Positions 27,446 through 36,718 are shown, counted from the stretch's first letter. The stretch: 37,518 nucleotides of DNA from Alphaproteobacteria bacterium (GCA_018971835.1 JAGWZW010000031.1:1-37518), one strand, 5' to 3'. Numbers and translations: made by a program. Notes: generated by a model not told the origin, from the sequence alone.

Positions 27446-28645
27446 TTGAGCACCAGATCCAGCGCCATCCGCCCCGCCATCCTGGCCATGCAGCAGAACG
27501 GGATCGGCACCGTCTCGTCCCTCGGCCTGGGCGACCCGGACATTATTCCTCTGTGGTTCGGGGAGACGGACCTCGTCACGCCGGCCTTCATCCGCGAGGC
27601 GGCCAAGAGGGCGCTGGACGAGGGCCGCACCTTCTATTCCGGCGCGCGGGGCATCCGCCCGCTCCGGCAGGCCGTCGCCGAATTCTATCGCCGGGTGCTG
27701 GGCGTTGAGGTGGACGTGGCCCGCATCTCCCTGCCCGGGGCGGCCACCCTCGCCCTGGTGACTGCGCTCGAATGCGTGGTGGAGACGGGCGACAATGTGG
27801 TGATGGTTTCCCCGGTCTGGCCTAGCATCTTCCAGGCGGTGGAGGTGATCGGCGGAGAGAGCCGCTTCGTACGGCTCGACGAGGACTGGAGCGCCACTCC
27901 GCCCTGCTGGCGGCTGGACCTGCAGAAATTGTTCGATGCCTGCGACGGGCGCACCAAGGCCATCTTCGTCGCCTCGCCCGGCAATCCCACCGGCTGGGTG
28001 ATGAGCCGCGCAGAGCAGGAGGCCGTGCTGGCCTTCGCCCGCGAGCGCGGCATCGCCATCATTTCGGACGAGGTTTACGGCACGCTGGTGTTCGGCGAAC
28101 GCCAGCATGCGCCTTCGTTCCTCGAACTCGCGACCGGGGACGACGACGTCTTCGTCGTCAATGGCTTCTCCAAGGCCTGGGCCATGACCGGCTGGCGCAT
28201 CGGCTGGCTGGTGCATCCCCAAAAACTCGACCGGCAGATGGACGTGATCTGCATCGCCAACAACACCGGCCCCGCCGCCTTCGCGCAATACGGCGCGCTG
28301 GCCGCGCTCTCGCCCGAGGGCGACGCCTTCCGCGGCCAGATGCTGGCCTATTGCCGCGCCGGGCGCAAAGTGGTGCAGGAATTTCTCGCCACGCAGAACC
28401 GCATCCGCTGGATCGAGCCGGAGGGCGCGTTCTATGGTTTCCTGCAGATCGAGGGCATGACCGACAGCCTCACCTTCGCCTCGGATTTGGTGCGGCGCGC
28501 GCGCGTGGGCGTTTCGCCCGGCTCGGCCTTCGCCCCGCCAGAAGATAAGGCCAGCGATTCCTGCATCCGCATCTGTTACGCGCAGAACCCGGACCGCCTC
28601 AGGCAAGGGCTCGCGCGCCTGGCCACGGCGGTGGGCGAGCGATAG
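27446..28645 (+). CDS. PLP-dependent class I/II aminotransferase
   Basis: This 399-aa fold-type I aminotransferase is of the aspartate-aminotransferase superfamily. Motifs are the FYSGARGIRPLRQAVAEF substrate/PLP region, SPGNPTGWV, ISDEVYGTLVF, and the Schiff-base lysine in NGFSKAWAMTGWRIGW. RICYAQ near the end holds the carboxylate-binding Arg. Substrate cannot be assigned from sequence. The start is uncertain: a TTG at 27446 gives the full N-terminus, while ATG 27488 would remove fourteen residues. It is divergent from rpsB and convergent with dnaE, leaving 3 bases between stops, and stands alone. Confidence 0.88.
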   Translation: MSTRSSAIRPAILAMQQNGIGTVSSLGLGDPDIIPLWFGETDLVTPAFIREAAKRALDEGRTFYSGARGIRPLRQAVAEFYRRVLGVEVDVARISLPGAATLALVTALECVVETGDNVVMVSPVWPSIFQAVEVIGGESRFVRLDEDWSATPPCWRLDLQKLFDACDGRTKAIFVASPGNPTGWVMSRAEQEAVLAFARERGIAIISDEVYGTLVFGERQHAPSFLELATGDDDVFVVNGFSKAWAMTGWRIGWLVHPQKLDRQMDVICIANNTGPAAFAQYGALAALSPEGDAFRGQMLAYCRAGRKVVQEFLATQNRIRWIEPEGAFYGFLQIEGMTDSLTFASDLVRRARVGVSPGSAFAPPEDKASDSCIRICYAQNPDRLRQGLARLATAVGER

Positions 28646-28648
28646 GGC

Positions 28649-31600
28649 CTACACGCTCTCCACCATCGCCACGCCGGGCAGCGACTTGATCGCGCTCTTG
28701 AGGATGGCGCCGACCTGGAAGGTTTTGGGCAGACGGATTTCCGCCTCCTGCCCCTCGCGCGCGGGCACCACGATGGTGACGATGCCCTTGCCCGGGTCGC
28801 GCAATTGCTGGGCGATGGCGTTCAAGGGCTGCACGTCGTCCAGATAGATGCGCAGGCCCTCGCCGGCATTGGCGGCGGCCTTGTCGAGATCGGAGACGGA
28901 GAGCGCGCGCAGCTTCAACTCCTCGCCCTCCCAGGTGGCGTTCACCTTCAGCAGCACCGACTTGCCCGCCTCGAGCAGCGGGCGCGAGGCCGCCAGCACC
29001 TCCGGGAAGAACATCACTTCGAACATGCCGGTGGGATCGGAGAGCGAGACGAAGGCGTAAGGCTGATCGTTCTTTCCGCGCCGCTCCATCTTGCGGATGA
29101 TGGTGCCGGCGAGGAACGGCTGGAAGGCCTGCCGCCGGTCCTCCAGGCATTGCGCATAGGTCGAGGCCTGCAGGCGGGCCAGCGCGGTCTGGTAATTGTC
29201 GAGCGGGTGGCCGGAGAGATAGAAGCCGATGGCGCCAAACTCCTCACCCAGCCGCTCGTGCGGCAGCCAGTCCGCCGCGGGCGCGAGGCGCAGTTCGTCC
29301 GCCGCCGCCGGGCCTTCGCCAAACAGCGCACCCTGCCCGGTTTCGCGCTCGCGCGCGGTACGGGCCGCGTCGCTCAGCACAGCATCGGCAGACTCGACGA
29401 GCTGGCGGCGGTTGGCATTGAGGCCATCGAAGGCACCGGCGCGCGCCAGCATTTCGAAGCAGCGCTTGTTCACCAGCCTGGGATCGATGCGGCGGGCAAA
29501 ATCCGCAAGGCTCTTGAACGGCCCGCCGTCCTGTCGCACCTCGATGACATGATCCATCGCCTGGCGGCCCACGCCCTTCACCGCGGCCAGCGCATAAAAG
29601 ATGGTGCGGCTTTCGCTGTCGCAGGAGAACGGCGCTTCGGAACGGTTGATATCCGGCGGCAGCACCTTGATGTCGAGCCGTTGCGCCTCCTGCCGGAAAA
29701 TGTTGAGCCGGTCGGTGTTGCCGATATCGAGCGTCATCGAGGCGGCCAGGAACTCGACCGGATAATTGGCCTTCAGATACGCCGTCTGATAGGCGACCTG
29801 GGCATAGGCGGCGGCGTGGCCCTTGTTGAAACCGTAGCCGGCGAACTTCGCCGCCTGTTCGAAAATCTGCTCGGCCACCTTGGGATCGACGCCGCGGCCC
29901 TTGGCGCCTTCGATGAACTGGCCGCGCTGCTTGTCCATCTCCGAGGCGATCTTCTTGCCCATCGCGCGGCGCAGCAGATCGGCTTCGCCCAGCGTATAGC
30001 CGCCCAGCTCGCGCGCGATGTTCATCACGTCTTCCTGATAGGTCATCACCCCATAGGTGTCCTTCAGGATGGGTTCGAGCTTGGGGTGGAGATATTCGGG
30101 CTGCTCCTTGCCGTTCTTCACCGCGATGTATTTGGGGATCGAGTCCATCGGGCCCGGGCGGTAGAGCGCCACCAGCGCGACGAGGTCGTTGATGTGGTCC
30201 GGCTTCATCTTGCGCATCAGGTCGCGCATGCCGGTGCTTTCGAGCTGGAACACGCCCACGCTGTCGCCGCGCGCCAGCATCTCGAAGGTGGGCCGGTCCT
30301 CGAAGGCGATGGACTGGGTGTGCAGATCGATGCCGCGGCGCTTCAGGAGTTCTTCCGCCTTGGCGATGACGGTCAGCGTCTTGAGGCCGAGGAAGTCGAA
30401 CTTCACCAGGCCGGATTTTTCCGCATCCTCATAGTCGAACTGCGTCACCGGCATGTCCGAGCGCGGATCGCGATAGAGCGGCACCAGCTCGTCCAGCGGC
30501 CGGTCGCCGATCACCACGCCGGCCGGGTGGGTGGAGGCGTGGCGGTAGAGCCCCTCGATCTTGCCGACGATGGAGAACAGGCGCTCGGCGATCGGCTCCT
30601 GCTCGGTGATCTGGGTCAGCCGCGGCTCATGCGCCAGCGCATCTTCCAGCGACACCGGCTTGCCCGGCGGATTGGGGATCATCTTGGCGATGCGGTCCAC
30701 CAGCCCCAGCGGCAGTTGCAGCACGCGGCCGACATCGCGCACCGCCGCGCGCGCCTGCAGCGAACCCAGAGCCATGATATGGGCCACGCGGTCGGCGCCG
30801 TATTTGCGCTGGACGTAATGCACCACCTCGTCGCGCCGCTCCTGGCAGAAGTCGATATCGAAGTCCGGCATCGAGATACGCTCGGGGTTGAGGAAGCGCT
30901 CGAACAAGAGGCCGAAGCGGATCGGGTCGAGGTTGGTGATGTCGAGCGACCAGGCCACCAGCGAGGCCGCGCCCGAACCGCGCACGCCCACCGGAATGCC
31001 GTGCGCACGTGTCCACTTCATGAAGTCGGAGACGATCAGGAAGTAGCCGGGAAAGTCCATGCGCGTGATGATGCCCAGCTCATAGGCCAGCCGGTCCTGA
31101 TAGACCTTTTCGTCTGCATAGAGCCCGTTGGCCTTGAGGCGGCGGCTGAGCCCTTCCTCGGCCTGCTTCTTCAGTTCCTGATCCGGCGGCAGGCCGGACT
31201 CGGGCTCGAACCTGGGCAGGATGGGCTTGCGTTTCTTGGGCCGGAAGGCACAGCGCTGCGCGATTTCCAGCGTGTTCTCGATCGCTTCGGGCAGATCGGC
31301 GAATTGCGCCGCCATCTCCGTCGCCGATTTGAAGCGGTGTTCGCGCGTCAGGCGCTTGCGGTCGGTTTGCGAAACGTAAGTGCTTTCGGAAATGCACAGC
31401 AGCGCGTCGTGCGCCTCGTACATGTCCGCCTTGCCAAAATGCACATCGTTGGTGGCGACCAGCGGCAGGGCCTTGGCATAGGCCAGATCGAGCAGCCCGT
31501 CCTCGGCGGCGCGTTCCTCGGGCAGGCCGTGGCGCTGCAACTCGATATAGAGGCGGTCGCCGAAGATGGCGGCCAGCTTCGCCAGCACGGCTTCGGCGGC

Positions 31601-32065
31601 CTCCGTCTGCCCCCCGGCCAGCAGCGCGTTCAGCGGCCCGCTGGGCCCGCCGCTGAGCGCGATCAACCCCTCGTGGTGGGCCGCCAGCACCTTGGCCGTC
31701 GCATGTGGCCATTCGCCGGGCGCCGCACCCAGATAGGCGGCGGAGAGCAGCTTGTTGAGATTGCGGTAGCCCGTCTCGTTCTGTGCCAGCAGCGGCAGCA
31801 GCGGCGGCTTCTGGCGCAGCCCCATGCCGGCCACCGGCGGCGCCTCTTCCAGATCGACCGGCAGCAGCGTGCCGACGATGGGCTGCACCCCGGCCTTGGC
31901 CACCGTTTCGGAAACATCGAAGACGCCGAAGAGATTGGCATTGTCGCAGACCGCGACCGCCGGCATTCCCGCATCAAGGGCGAGCTTGGCCAGTTCCTTA
32001 GGCCGCACCGCCCCTTCCAGCAGCGAATAGCAGCTCTTCACCCGAAGATGGACGAAGCCTGCCAT
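28649..32065 (-). CDS. dnaE: DNA polymerase III alpha subunit
   Basis: DnaE is the replicative polymerase subunit (1138 aa from this start). Order of domains: PHP domain at the N-terminus (FVHLRVKSCYSLLEGA), polymerase palm with PDFDIDF at residues 400-406 holding catalytic acidic residues, fingers (GFNKGHAAAYAQVAYQTAYLK), helix-hairpin-helix, OB fold (FLAGTIIRKMERRGKNDQPYAFVSL), and a C-terminal tau-binding region. Its length and full domain set suit the replicative DnaE1 rather than the error-prone DnaE2/ImuC, and no imuA/imuB lies next to it. I chose ATG 32065, because AAGGAG lies 9 bases before it; an in-frame ATG at 32095 would add ten residues. A LexA-controlled small gene lies 129 bases upstream in the same direction, so partial SOS induction of dnaE is possible. 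Confidence 0.96.
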   Translation of the reverse strand: MAGFVHLRVKSCYSLLEGAVRPKELAKLALDAGMPAVAVCDNANLFGVFDVSETVAKAGVQPIVGTLLPVDLEEAPPVAGMGLRQKPPLLPLLAQNETGYRNLNKLLSAAYLGAAPGEWPHATAKVLAAHHEGLIALSGGPSGPLNALLAGGQTEAAEAVLAKLAAIFGDRLYIELQRHGLPEERAAEDGLLDLAYAKALPLVATNDVHFGKADMYEAHDALLCISESTYVSQTDRKRLTREHRFKSATEMAAQFADLPEAIENTLEIAQRCAFRPKKRKPILPRFEPESGLPPDQELKKQAEEGLSRRLKANGLYADEKVYQDRLAYELGIITRMDFPGYFLIVSDFMKWTRAHGIPVGVRGSGAASLVAWSLDITNLDPIRFGLLFERFLNPERISMPDFDIDFCQERRDEVVHYVQRKYGADRVAHIMALGSLQARAAVRDVGRVLQLPLGLVDRIAKMIPNPPGKPVSLEDALAHEPRLTQITEQEPIAERLFSIVGKIEGLYRHASTHPAGVVIGDRPLDELVPLYRDPRSDMPVTQFDYEDAEKSGLVKFDFLGLKTLTVIAKAEELLKRRGIDLHTQSIAFEDRPTFEMLARGDSVGVFQLESTGMRDLMRKMKPDHINDLVALVALYRPGPMDSIPKYIAVKNGKEQPEYLHPKLEPILKDTYGVMTYQEDVMNIARELGGYTLGEADLLRRAMGKKIASEMDKQRGQFIEGAKGRGVDPKVAEQIFEQAAKFAGYGFNKGHAAAYAQVAYQTAYLKANYPVEFLAASMTLDIGNTDRLNIFRQEAQRLDIKVLPPDINRSEAPFSCDSESRTIFYALAAVKGVGRQAMDHVIEVRQDGGPFKSLADFARRIDPRLVNKRCFEMLARAGAFDGLNANRRQLVESADAVLSDAARTARERETGQGALFGEGPAAADELRLAPAADWLPHERLGEEFGAIGFYLSGHPLDNYQTALARLQASTYAQCLEDRRQAFQPFLAGTIIRKMERRGKNDQPYAFVSLSDPTGMFEVMFFPEVLAASRPLLEAGKSVLLKVNATWEGEELKLRALSVSDLDKAAANAGEGLRIYLDDVQPLNAIAQQLRDPGKGIVTIVVPAREGQEAEIRLPKTFQVGAILKSAIKSLPGVAMVESV

Positions 32066-32194
32066 GCCGCCCGGCTCCTTGCGTTCCGCTGCCATACCCT
32101 GCCTTACCCGCCGTTACCGTCACCCGTTCACGGCGCCAGTATCGACAGCAGACCCGACAGATAGAACTGGCCGGACAGCTTCTCCACAGGAGAG

Positions 32195-32302
32195 TCAGCT
32201 CGCAGCGATCGCCAGGTGCGCCACATGGGCCAGCACGAAACCACAGGCCATGAACACCGTCAGCCCTGCGCCTGCCATGACATCCTTTGCCCAAGCCGCC
32301 AT
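32195..32302 (-). CDS. SOS-controlled 35-aa single-helix membrane micropeptide (SidA-like candidate)
   Basis: A 35-codon ORF not covered by any longer gene. It starts with MAAWAKD, then a strongly hydrophobic stretch from about residue 8 to the end (VMAGAGLTVFMACGFVLAHV is its core), with two histidines (26, 29) and one cysteine (20). This gives one transmembrane helix with a short N-terminal cytoplasmic or periplasmic end. A GGAGGG ribosome site lies 4 bases before the ATG. An in-frame ATG 12 bases earlier is less likely, as it sits before that site. Three LexA boxes cover its promoter. Known SOS-induced small membrane proteins include Caulobacter SidA (29 aa, inhibits division) and E. coli TisB. 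Homology to either cannot be shown here; the SidA comparison rests on size, hydrophobicity and regulation. Confidence 0.75.
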   Translation of the reverse strand: MAAWAKDVMAGAGLTVFMACGFVLAHVAHLAIAAS

Positions 32303-32317
32303 TGTGCCCTCCATCCA

Positions 32318-32373
32318 GAACAGATGAAGAACCTATATGTTCTCTTTGTGTTCGTCAAGAACGAAATTGGAAC
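32318..32373 (-). promoter_or_regulatory. Triple LexA operator
   Basis: Three perfect alphaproteobacterial LexA boxes stand in tandem: GAAC-AGATGAA-GAAC (32318-32332), GTTC-TCTTTGT-GTTC (32339-32353) and GAAC-GAAATTG-GAAC (32359-32373), written on the plus strand. Orientation alternates. Their centres are 21 and 20 bases apart, two helical turns, so all three face the same side of the DNA. The first begins 16 bases before the 35-aa ORF start and the last ends 2 bases from the lolD stop. Only the minus-strand 35-aa ORF and dnaE lie downstream. Confidence 0.92.
32332..32358 (-). promoter_or_regulatory. LexA-covered promoter of the 35-aa ORF
   Basis: On the minus strand TTGACG (32358-32353) is a good -35. 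The -10 is either TATAGG (32337-32332, spacer 15) or TAGGTT (32335-32330, spacer 17). The middle LexA box fills the spacer, the upstream one abuts the -35 and the downstream one covers the start region. This arrangement predicts very tight repression without DNA damage. Confidence 0.7.
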
Positions 32374-32374
32374 A

Positions 32375-33070
32375 TCAATTCGCCGGCACGCGGCCCTCCG
32401 AGAGCCGGCCGTTGTCGAGAATCAGGGCGCGGTCCATTTGGGCGGCCAGTTGCAGGTTGTGGGTGGCGATGAGGGCCGAAAGCCCTTCGGCCCGCACCAG
32501 CGCCACCAGCGCCGCGAACACCCCGCCCGAGGTATGCGGATCGAGATTGCCGGTGGGCTCGTCGGCCAGCAGCAGGCGCGGCTTGTTGGCGAGCGCCCGC
32601 GCGATGGCGACCCGCTGCTGCTCCCCGCCCGAAAGCTGTGCCGGGCGATGGGTCAGCCGGGCGCCGAGGCCAAGCTCCGTCAGCAGCCGCGTGGCTTCGG
32701 CCTCTGCCACCGTCCGCGGCTTGCCGGCGATGCGCTGGGGCATCACCACGTTTTCCAGCGCCGTGAACTCCGGCAGCAAATGATGGGCCTGATAGACGAA
32801 GCCGATGGTGTCGCGCCGAAGCCGCGTGCGTTCCTGGTCGGAAAGCCGCGAGGCGGCGCGCCCGGCGATGAACACCTCGCCGCTCGAAGGCGCTTCGAGC
32901 AGCCCGGCCATGTGCAGCAGCGAGGACTTGCCCGCGCCCGACGGGCCCACCAGCGCCACCAGTTCGCCCGGCTTCAGCGCCAGGCTGACATCGCGGAAGA
33001 CCTCGAGCTGCCCCTCGCCTTCCTTGTAAAGGCGGGTGACGCGATCAAGCTGCAGTGCGGCCTCACTCAT
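32375..33070 (-). CDS. lolD: Lipoprotein-releasing ABC transporter ATPase
   Basis: LolD powers release of outer-membrane lipoproteins from the inner membrane to LolA. The 231-aa ATPase has Walker [11 protein letters not shown]-loop [10 protein letters not shown], signature LSGGEQQR, Walker [13 protein letters not shown], and the switch His in ATHN. Its start overlaps the lolC/E stop by 8 bases, so the two are coupled. Confidence 0.95.
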   Translation of the reverse strand: MSEAALQLDRVTRLYKEGEGQLEVFRDVSLALKPGELVALVGPSGAGKSSLLHMAGLLEAPSSGEVFIAGRAASRLSDQERTRLRRDTIGFVYQAHHLLPEFTALENVVMPQRIAGKPRTVAEAEATRLLTELGLGARLTHRPAQLSGGEQQRVAIARALANKPRLLLADEPTGNLDPHTSGGVFAALVALVRAEGLSALIATHNLQLAAQMDRALILDNGRLSEGRVPAN

Positions 33071-34349
33071 AGCGCAGCGCCTCCACCGGATCGAGCCGCG
33101 CCGCCCGCCACGAAGGATAGAGCGTGGCGAGGAACGACAGCGTGAGCGCCATCCCCACCACCGCGATCACTTCGCCGGAATCGACCTTCGCGGGCATGTG
33201 CGAGAGAAAATAGATTTCGGGATTGAAGAGCTGCGTGCCGGTGAGCGAGGAGAGGAACTGGCGGATCGCTTCGATATTGGCGCAGAACACCACGCCGATG
33301 ACGAAGCCTACCAAGGTGCCAACCACCCCGATGCTGGCGCCTGCGATCAGGAACACGCGCATCACCGCGCCGCGCGTGGCGCCCATGGTGCGCAGGATGG
33401 CGATATCCGGGCTCTTGTCCTTCACCAGCATGATGAGGCCCGAAACGATGTTGAGCGCCGCCACCAGCACGATCAGCGTCAGGATCAGGAACATCACGTT
33501 CTTCTCGACCATCAGCGCGCCGAACAGGCTGGAATTCATGTCCTGCCAGGTGATGATGCGCGTGGCGGGTCCGGCGGCGCGGCCGATAGGATCGATCATA
33601 TTGCCGACGTGATCGGCGTCTTTCACCATCACTTCCAGGCCGCTCACCCTGTCGTCCAGGTTGAAATAGAGCTGCGCCTCCTTCAGCGGCATGAAGACGA
33701 AGGTGGAATCGTATTCGCTCATGCCGATGTCGAAGGTGCCGGCGACAATGTATCTCTTGACCCGCGGCGTCACGCCGAAGGGCGTGATGTTGCCGCGCGG
33801 GGCGATCAGCGTCACCGTCATGCCCGGCACCACGCGCAGCTTGTCGGCCAGGCGCAGACCCAGGATCACGCTGTCGCCGCCCTGAAACTGCGCCAGCGCG
33901 CCTTTCGAAAGCGTTTTGGAAACGGCCGTCTGTGCTTCAAGATCGGCGCGCCGGATACCGCGGACGATCACGCCGGAATTGATGCCACCGGACGACGCCA
34001 TCACCTGCCCGTCCACGATCGGCGCCACGCTGGTGACGCCGGGAACCTTTTTCACCCGCCCGGCCACGGCGTCGAAATCGGGCAGGTTGCCCTCCAGCCC
34101 CTGCACCACCACATGGCCGTTGAGCCCGAGGATTTTCGACAGCAGCTCGTCGCGAAAGCCGTTCATCACGCTCATGACGATGATGAGCGTCGCTACGCCC
34201 AGCGCGATGCCCACCAGCGAAAAGCCCGAGATGACCGAAACGAAACTCTCCTGCCGCTTGGCGCGCAGATAGCGCAGCGCGATCATCCATTCGAAGGCGG
34301 CAAAGGGCCGGATGGCGGGAGCAGATGAGGGCGCGGGCGTGTCGCTCAT
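33063..34349 (-). CDS. Lipoprotein-releasing ABC transporter permease LolC/LolE
   Basis: This 428-aa permease has one N-terminal helix (about 38-62, with the family sequence [30 protein letters not shown]). A large periplasmic MacB-like domain follows, then three C-terminal helices and the closing [18 protein letters not shown]. Many alphaproteobacteria have one such permease, acting as a homodimer (LolF-type arrangement), and only one is encoded here, so LolC versus LolE cannot be decided. It overlaps the proS stop by ATGA. Confidence 0.93.
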   Translation of the reverse strand: MSDTPAPSSAPAIRPFAAFEWMIALRYLRAKRQESFVSVISGFSLVGIALGVATLIIVMSVMNGFRDELLSKILGLNGHVVVQGLEGNLPDFDAVAGRVKKVPGVTSVAPIVDGQVMASSGGINSGVIVRGIRRADLEAQTAVSKTLSKGALAQFQGGDSVILGLRLADKLRVVPGMTVTLIAPRGNITPFGVTPRVKRYIVAGTFDIGMSEYDSTFVFMPLKEAQLYFNLDDRVSGLEVMVKDADHVGNMIDPIGRAAGPATRIITWQDMNSSLFGALMVEKNVMFLILTLIVLVAALNIVSGLIMLVKDKSPDIAILRTMGATRGAVMRVFLIAGASIGVVGTLVGFVIGVVFCANIEAIRQFLSSLTGTQLFNPEIYFLSHMPAKVDSGEVIAVVGMALTLSFLATLYPSWRAARLDPVEALRYE

Positions 34350-35668
34350 GCGGGAGCAAACCTGTTCACCGCCGCATCCATAGAGAGTTCCTCCTTGGCG
34401 CCGGTGGCGCGGTTCTTGACCTCGACCACACCAGCCTTGAGCCCGCGCGGGCCGACGATGAGCTGGTGCGGGATGCCGATCAGCTCCATCGAGGCGAACT
34501 TGGCGCCGGGCCGCTCGTCAGTATCGTCGTAGAGCACCTCCACGCCTGCCTTGGTGAGCCTGGCATAGATGTCCTCGCAGGCCGCATCGGTCGCCGCATC
34601 GCCGGACTTCAGATTGATGAGCGCCACATCGAATGGCGCCACCGGCTCGGGCCAGATGATGCCGGCCTCGTCGTGGCTGGCCTCGATGATGGCGCCGACC
34701 AGGCGCGAGACGCCGATGCCGTAGGAGCCCATTTCCACTGGCACCTCCTTGCCGTCCGGCCCGGCCACCACCGCCTTCATGGGCGCCGAATATTTGGTGC
34801 CGAAATAGAAGACCTGCCCGACCTCGATGCCGCGGGCCGACAGGCGCTTGCCTTCCGGCACCTCCGCTTCGAAACGGTCCTGGTCGTGCACGTCCTCGGT
34901 GGCGGCGTAGAGATCGGTGCGGCTTTTGATGATGGGCTCCAGATCGCCGTCGAAATCGGTGTCCTCGCCGGGGATCGGCATGTCGAGCAGATCGGAATGA
35001 CAGAACACCTGGCTCTCGCCGGTATCGGCCAGCACGATGAACTCGTGGGAGAGATCCCCGCCGATCGGGCCCGTTTCCGCCCGCATCGGAATGGATTTGA
35101 GGCCCATGCGTGCGAAGGTGCGCAAATAAGCAACGTACATGCGATTATAGGATTTGCGCGCGGCCTCCTTGTCGATGTCGAAAGAATAGGCGTCCTTCAT
35201 CAGGAATTCGCGGCCACGCATCACGCCGAAGCGCGGGCGCACCTCGTCGCGGAATTTCCACTGCGTGTGATAAAGATTGAGCGGCAAGCTTTTATAGGAC
35301 CGCACATAACCGCGAAAGATTTCCGTCACCATCTCCTCGTTGGTGGGGCCGTAGAGCAGCTCGCGGTCGTGGCGGTCCTTGATGCGCAGCATCTCCTTGC
35401 CATAGGCCTCGTAGCGGCCGCTCTCGCGCCAGAGGTCGGCGGATTGCAGCGTCGGCATCAGGATTTCGATGGCCCCGGCCCGGTTCATTTCCTCGTGAAC
35501 GATCTCTTTGATCTTGTTCAGCACGCGGATGCCGAGCGGCAGCCAGGCATAGATGCCGGCGGCCTCCTGGCGGATCAGGCCGGCGCGCAGCATCAGCCGG
35601 TGGGAGACGATCTGGGCCTCGGCGGGGGTTTCCTTGAGCAGCGGCAGGAAATAGCGGGAAAGACGCAT
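34346..35668 (-). CDS. proS: Proline--tRNA ligase (short form without the long editing insertion)
   Basis: ProRS charges tRNA-Pro. The 440-aa class II synthetase has motif 2 ([20 protein letters not shown]) and motif 3 ([16 protein letters not shown]), and ends with an HGTP anticodon-binding domain. E. coli ProRS is about 570 aa because of an insertion that edits Ala-tRNA-Pro; here motif 2 passes to motif 3 with only a short insert, as is known for alphaproteobacteria. Ala-tRNA-Pro clearance would then need a free-standing editing protein elsewhere. It is first in the proS-lolC/E-lolD unit. Confidence 0.95.
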   Translation of the reverse strand: MRLSRYFLPLLKETPAEAQIVSHRLMLRAGLIRQEAAGIYAWLPLGIRVLNKIKEIVHEEMNRAGAIEILMPTLQSADLWRESGRYEAYGKEMLRIKDRHDRELLYGPTNEEMVTEIFRGYVRSYKSLPLNLYHTQWKFRDEVRPRFGVMRGREFLMKDAYSFDIDKEAARKSYNRMYVAYLRTFARMGLKSIPMRAETGPIGGDLSHEFIVLADTGESQVFCHSDLLDMPIPGEDTDFDGDLEPIIKSRTDLYAATEDVHDQDRFEAEVPEGKRLSARGIEVGQVFYFGTKYSAPMKAVVAGPDGKEVPVEMGSYGIGVSRLVGAIIEASHDEAGIIWPEPVAPFDVALINLKSGDAATDAACEDIYARLTKAGVEVLYDDTDERPGAKFASMELIGIPHQLIVGPRGLKAGVVEVKNRATGAKEELSMDAAVNRFAPA

Positions 35669-35710
35669 GGGATCGGCTGGCCTTGATTCGAGGGAGCGGC
35701 GGACCGTCCT

Positions 35711-35739
35711 CTTCTAAGCAAGGCCGGGGGTTAGGGCAA
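35711..35739 (-). promoter_or_regulatory. Possible proS-lol operon promoter
   Basis: On the minus strand TTGCCC (35739-35734) and TAGAAG (35716-35711) are 17 bases apart and lie 43 bases before the proS start. Match to consensus is moderate. Confidence 0.4.
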
Positions 35740-35748
35740 TTGCGGGGC

Positions 35749-35780
35749 TTGCCATGGCGGGGTCCGGCCCCCCATATAAA
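35749..35780 (+). promoter_or_regulatory. Possible promoter of the CPBP gene
   Basis: TTGCCA (35749-35754) could be a -35, with CATATA (35773-35778) or TATAAA (35775-35780) as -10 at spacings of 18 or 20. It lies just before a strong ribosome site and is divergent from the proS promoter. Confidence 0.35.
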
Positions 35781-35804
35781 ACAGGCCTGGCTGGGGAGGA
35801 AATC

Positions 35805-36494
35805 ATGCACACACAGCAGTCGACTGGCCGGGGCCGCGCACCTGTCGGCCCGATCCTTATCGGTCTTGCGCTCGCTCTGGCGGCGGCACTGACACCTTTT
35901 GCCCATTGGGCCAAGGCCCACCTTGGCGGCCTCGGCCCGTTCTGGAGCGGCGAGTTGCCATGGTGGATCATGGCTCTGGCCCTGCTTCTTTATACCCGTT
36001 TCGCCGAGCGGCAGCCTTTCGCCTCGCTTGGCTTTCACGCGCCGGGCGGGTGGGATATCGGCTGGGCCGTGATTTTCGCGCTGGCCATGCTTCTCGGCAT
36101 GATCGTGATCGCCGGTGTTGTATTTCCGATGTTTCATTTGCATCAGAATGTGGCCGAATATCATCTCCTCACCGACGCGCCGTTTTGGCACCGCGTAGAA
36201 CTGGTGACGCGCGCGGCGGTCTGCGAGGAGATTCTATTTCGCGGCTATATACTGGAGCGGATCGAGGGCTTGACCGGCAGCGTCTGGATCGGCGGGCTGA
36301 TCAGCTGGGCGCTGTTCACCTATGCCCATTTGGCGGATTGGGGCGCGGCGCAACTCATCATTGCCGGATTCGGCGGCGCCTTGCTTACGTTCCTCTATGT
36401 CTGGCGACGGAACCTCTGGAGCAATATGCTCACCCACTGGCTGGTGGACGGGGTCGGGTTCGTGTTGATGCCAATGCTCAATACCCACCACTAA
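35805..36494 (+). CDS. CPBP-family intramembrane metalloprotease-like protein
   Basis: The 229-aa membrane protein has the CPBP (CAAX protease/bacteriocin-processing, Abi) motifs: EExxxR as Glu141-Glu142-Arg146 in CEEILFRGYIL, His175 in YAHLADWG, and His211 with Asp215 in MLTHWLVDG. About six hydrophobic segments surround them. Substrates of most bacterial members are unknown, and roles include peptide processing and membrane-protein degradation. The ATG at 35805 follows GGGGAGGA at good distance, so the longer in-frame start at 35754 is rejected. It stands alone between proS and a minus-strand cluster. Confidence 0.88.
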   Translation: MHTQQSTGRGRAPVGPILIGLALALAAALTPFAHWAKAHLGGLGPFWSGELPWWIMALALLLYTRFAERQPFASLGFHAPGGWDIGWAVIFALAMLLGMIVIAGVVFPMFHLHQNVAEYHLLTDAPFWHRVELVTRAAVCEEILFRGYILERIEGLTGSVWIGGLISWALFTYAHLADWGAAQLIIAGFGGALLTFLYVWRRNLWSNMLTHWLVDGVGFVLMPMLNTHH

Positions 36495-36508
36495 CGGCGG
36501 GCGCGGCG

Positions 36509-36715
36509 TCAATGCAGCTGGCGCCGGTCGACAAAGTGGTCCGCCGCCTCGGCCACCAGCCGCCAGCAATGGGCGGCCGCCAGATCGTTGGCCAGCAGGC
36601 TCTCGGCCATGCGGCGGCGGATGATGGCCCCGGCACTGGAGCCATAAGCGGCCACAGCCCAGGAGGCCAGCTCATCCACGCAAATCTCGATTTCCACGCA
36701 GTCATTGTATTCCAT
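36509..36715 (-). CDS. Small unknown acidic protein
   Basis: A 68-aa ORF beginning MEYNDCVEIEICVDEL, with an Ala-rich helical body (RRRMAESLLANDLAAAHCWRL) and a closing DHFVDRRQLH. The composition looks like a real soluble helical protein, and similar small proteins with a Trp-Arg near the C-terminus are common in alphaproteobacterial annotations. I can name no family. The start lies 3 bases after the stop of the upstream 31-aa ORF, which supports co-transcription with the two genes to its right. Confidence 0.6.
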   Translation of the reverse strand: MEYNDCVEIEICVDELASWAVAAYGSSAGAIIRRRMAESLLANDLAAAHCWRLVAEAADHFVDRRQLH

Positions 36716-36718
36716 GAA

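Noticed and set aside
28649-32065. Error-prone DnaE2/ImuC polymerase of an SOS mutagenesis cassette
   Set aside because: No imuA or imuB is adjacent, and the length and full domain set fit the replicative DnaE1.
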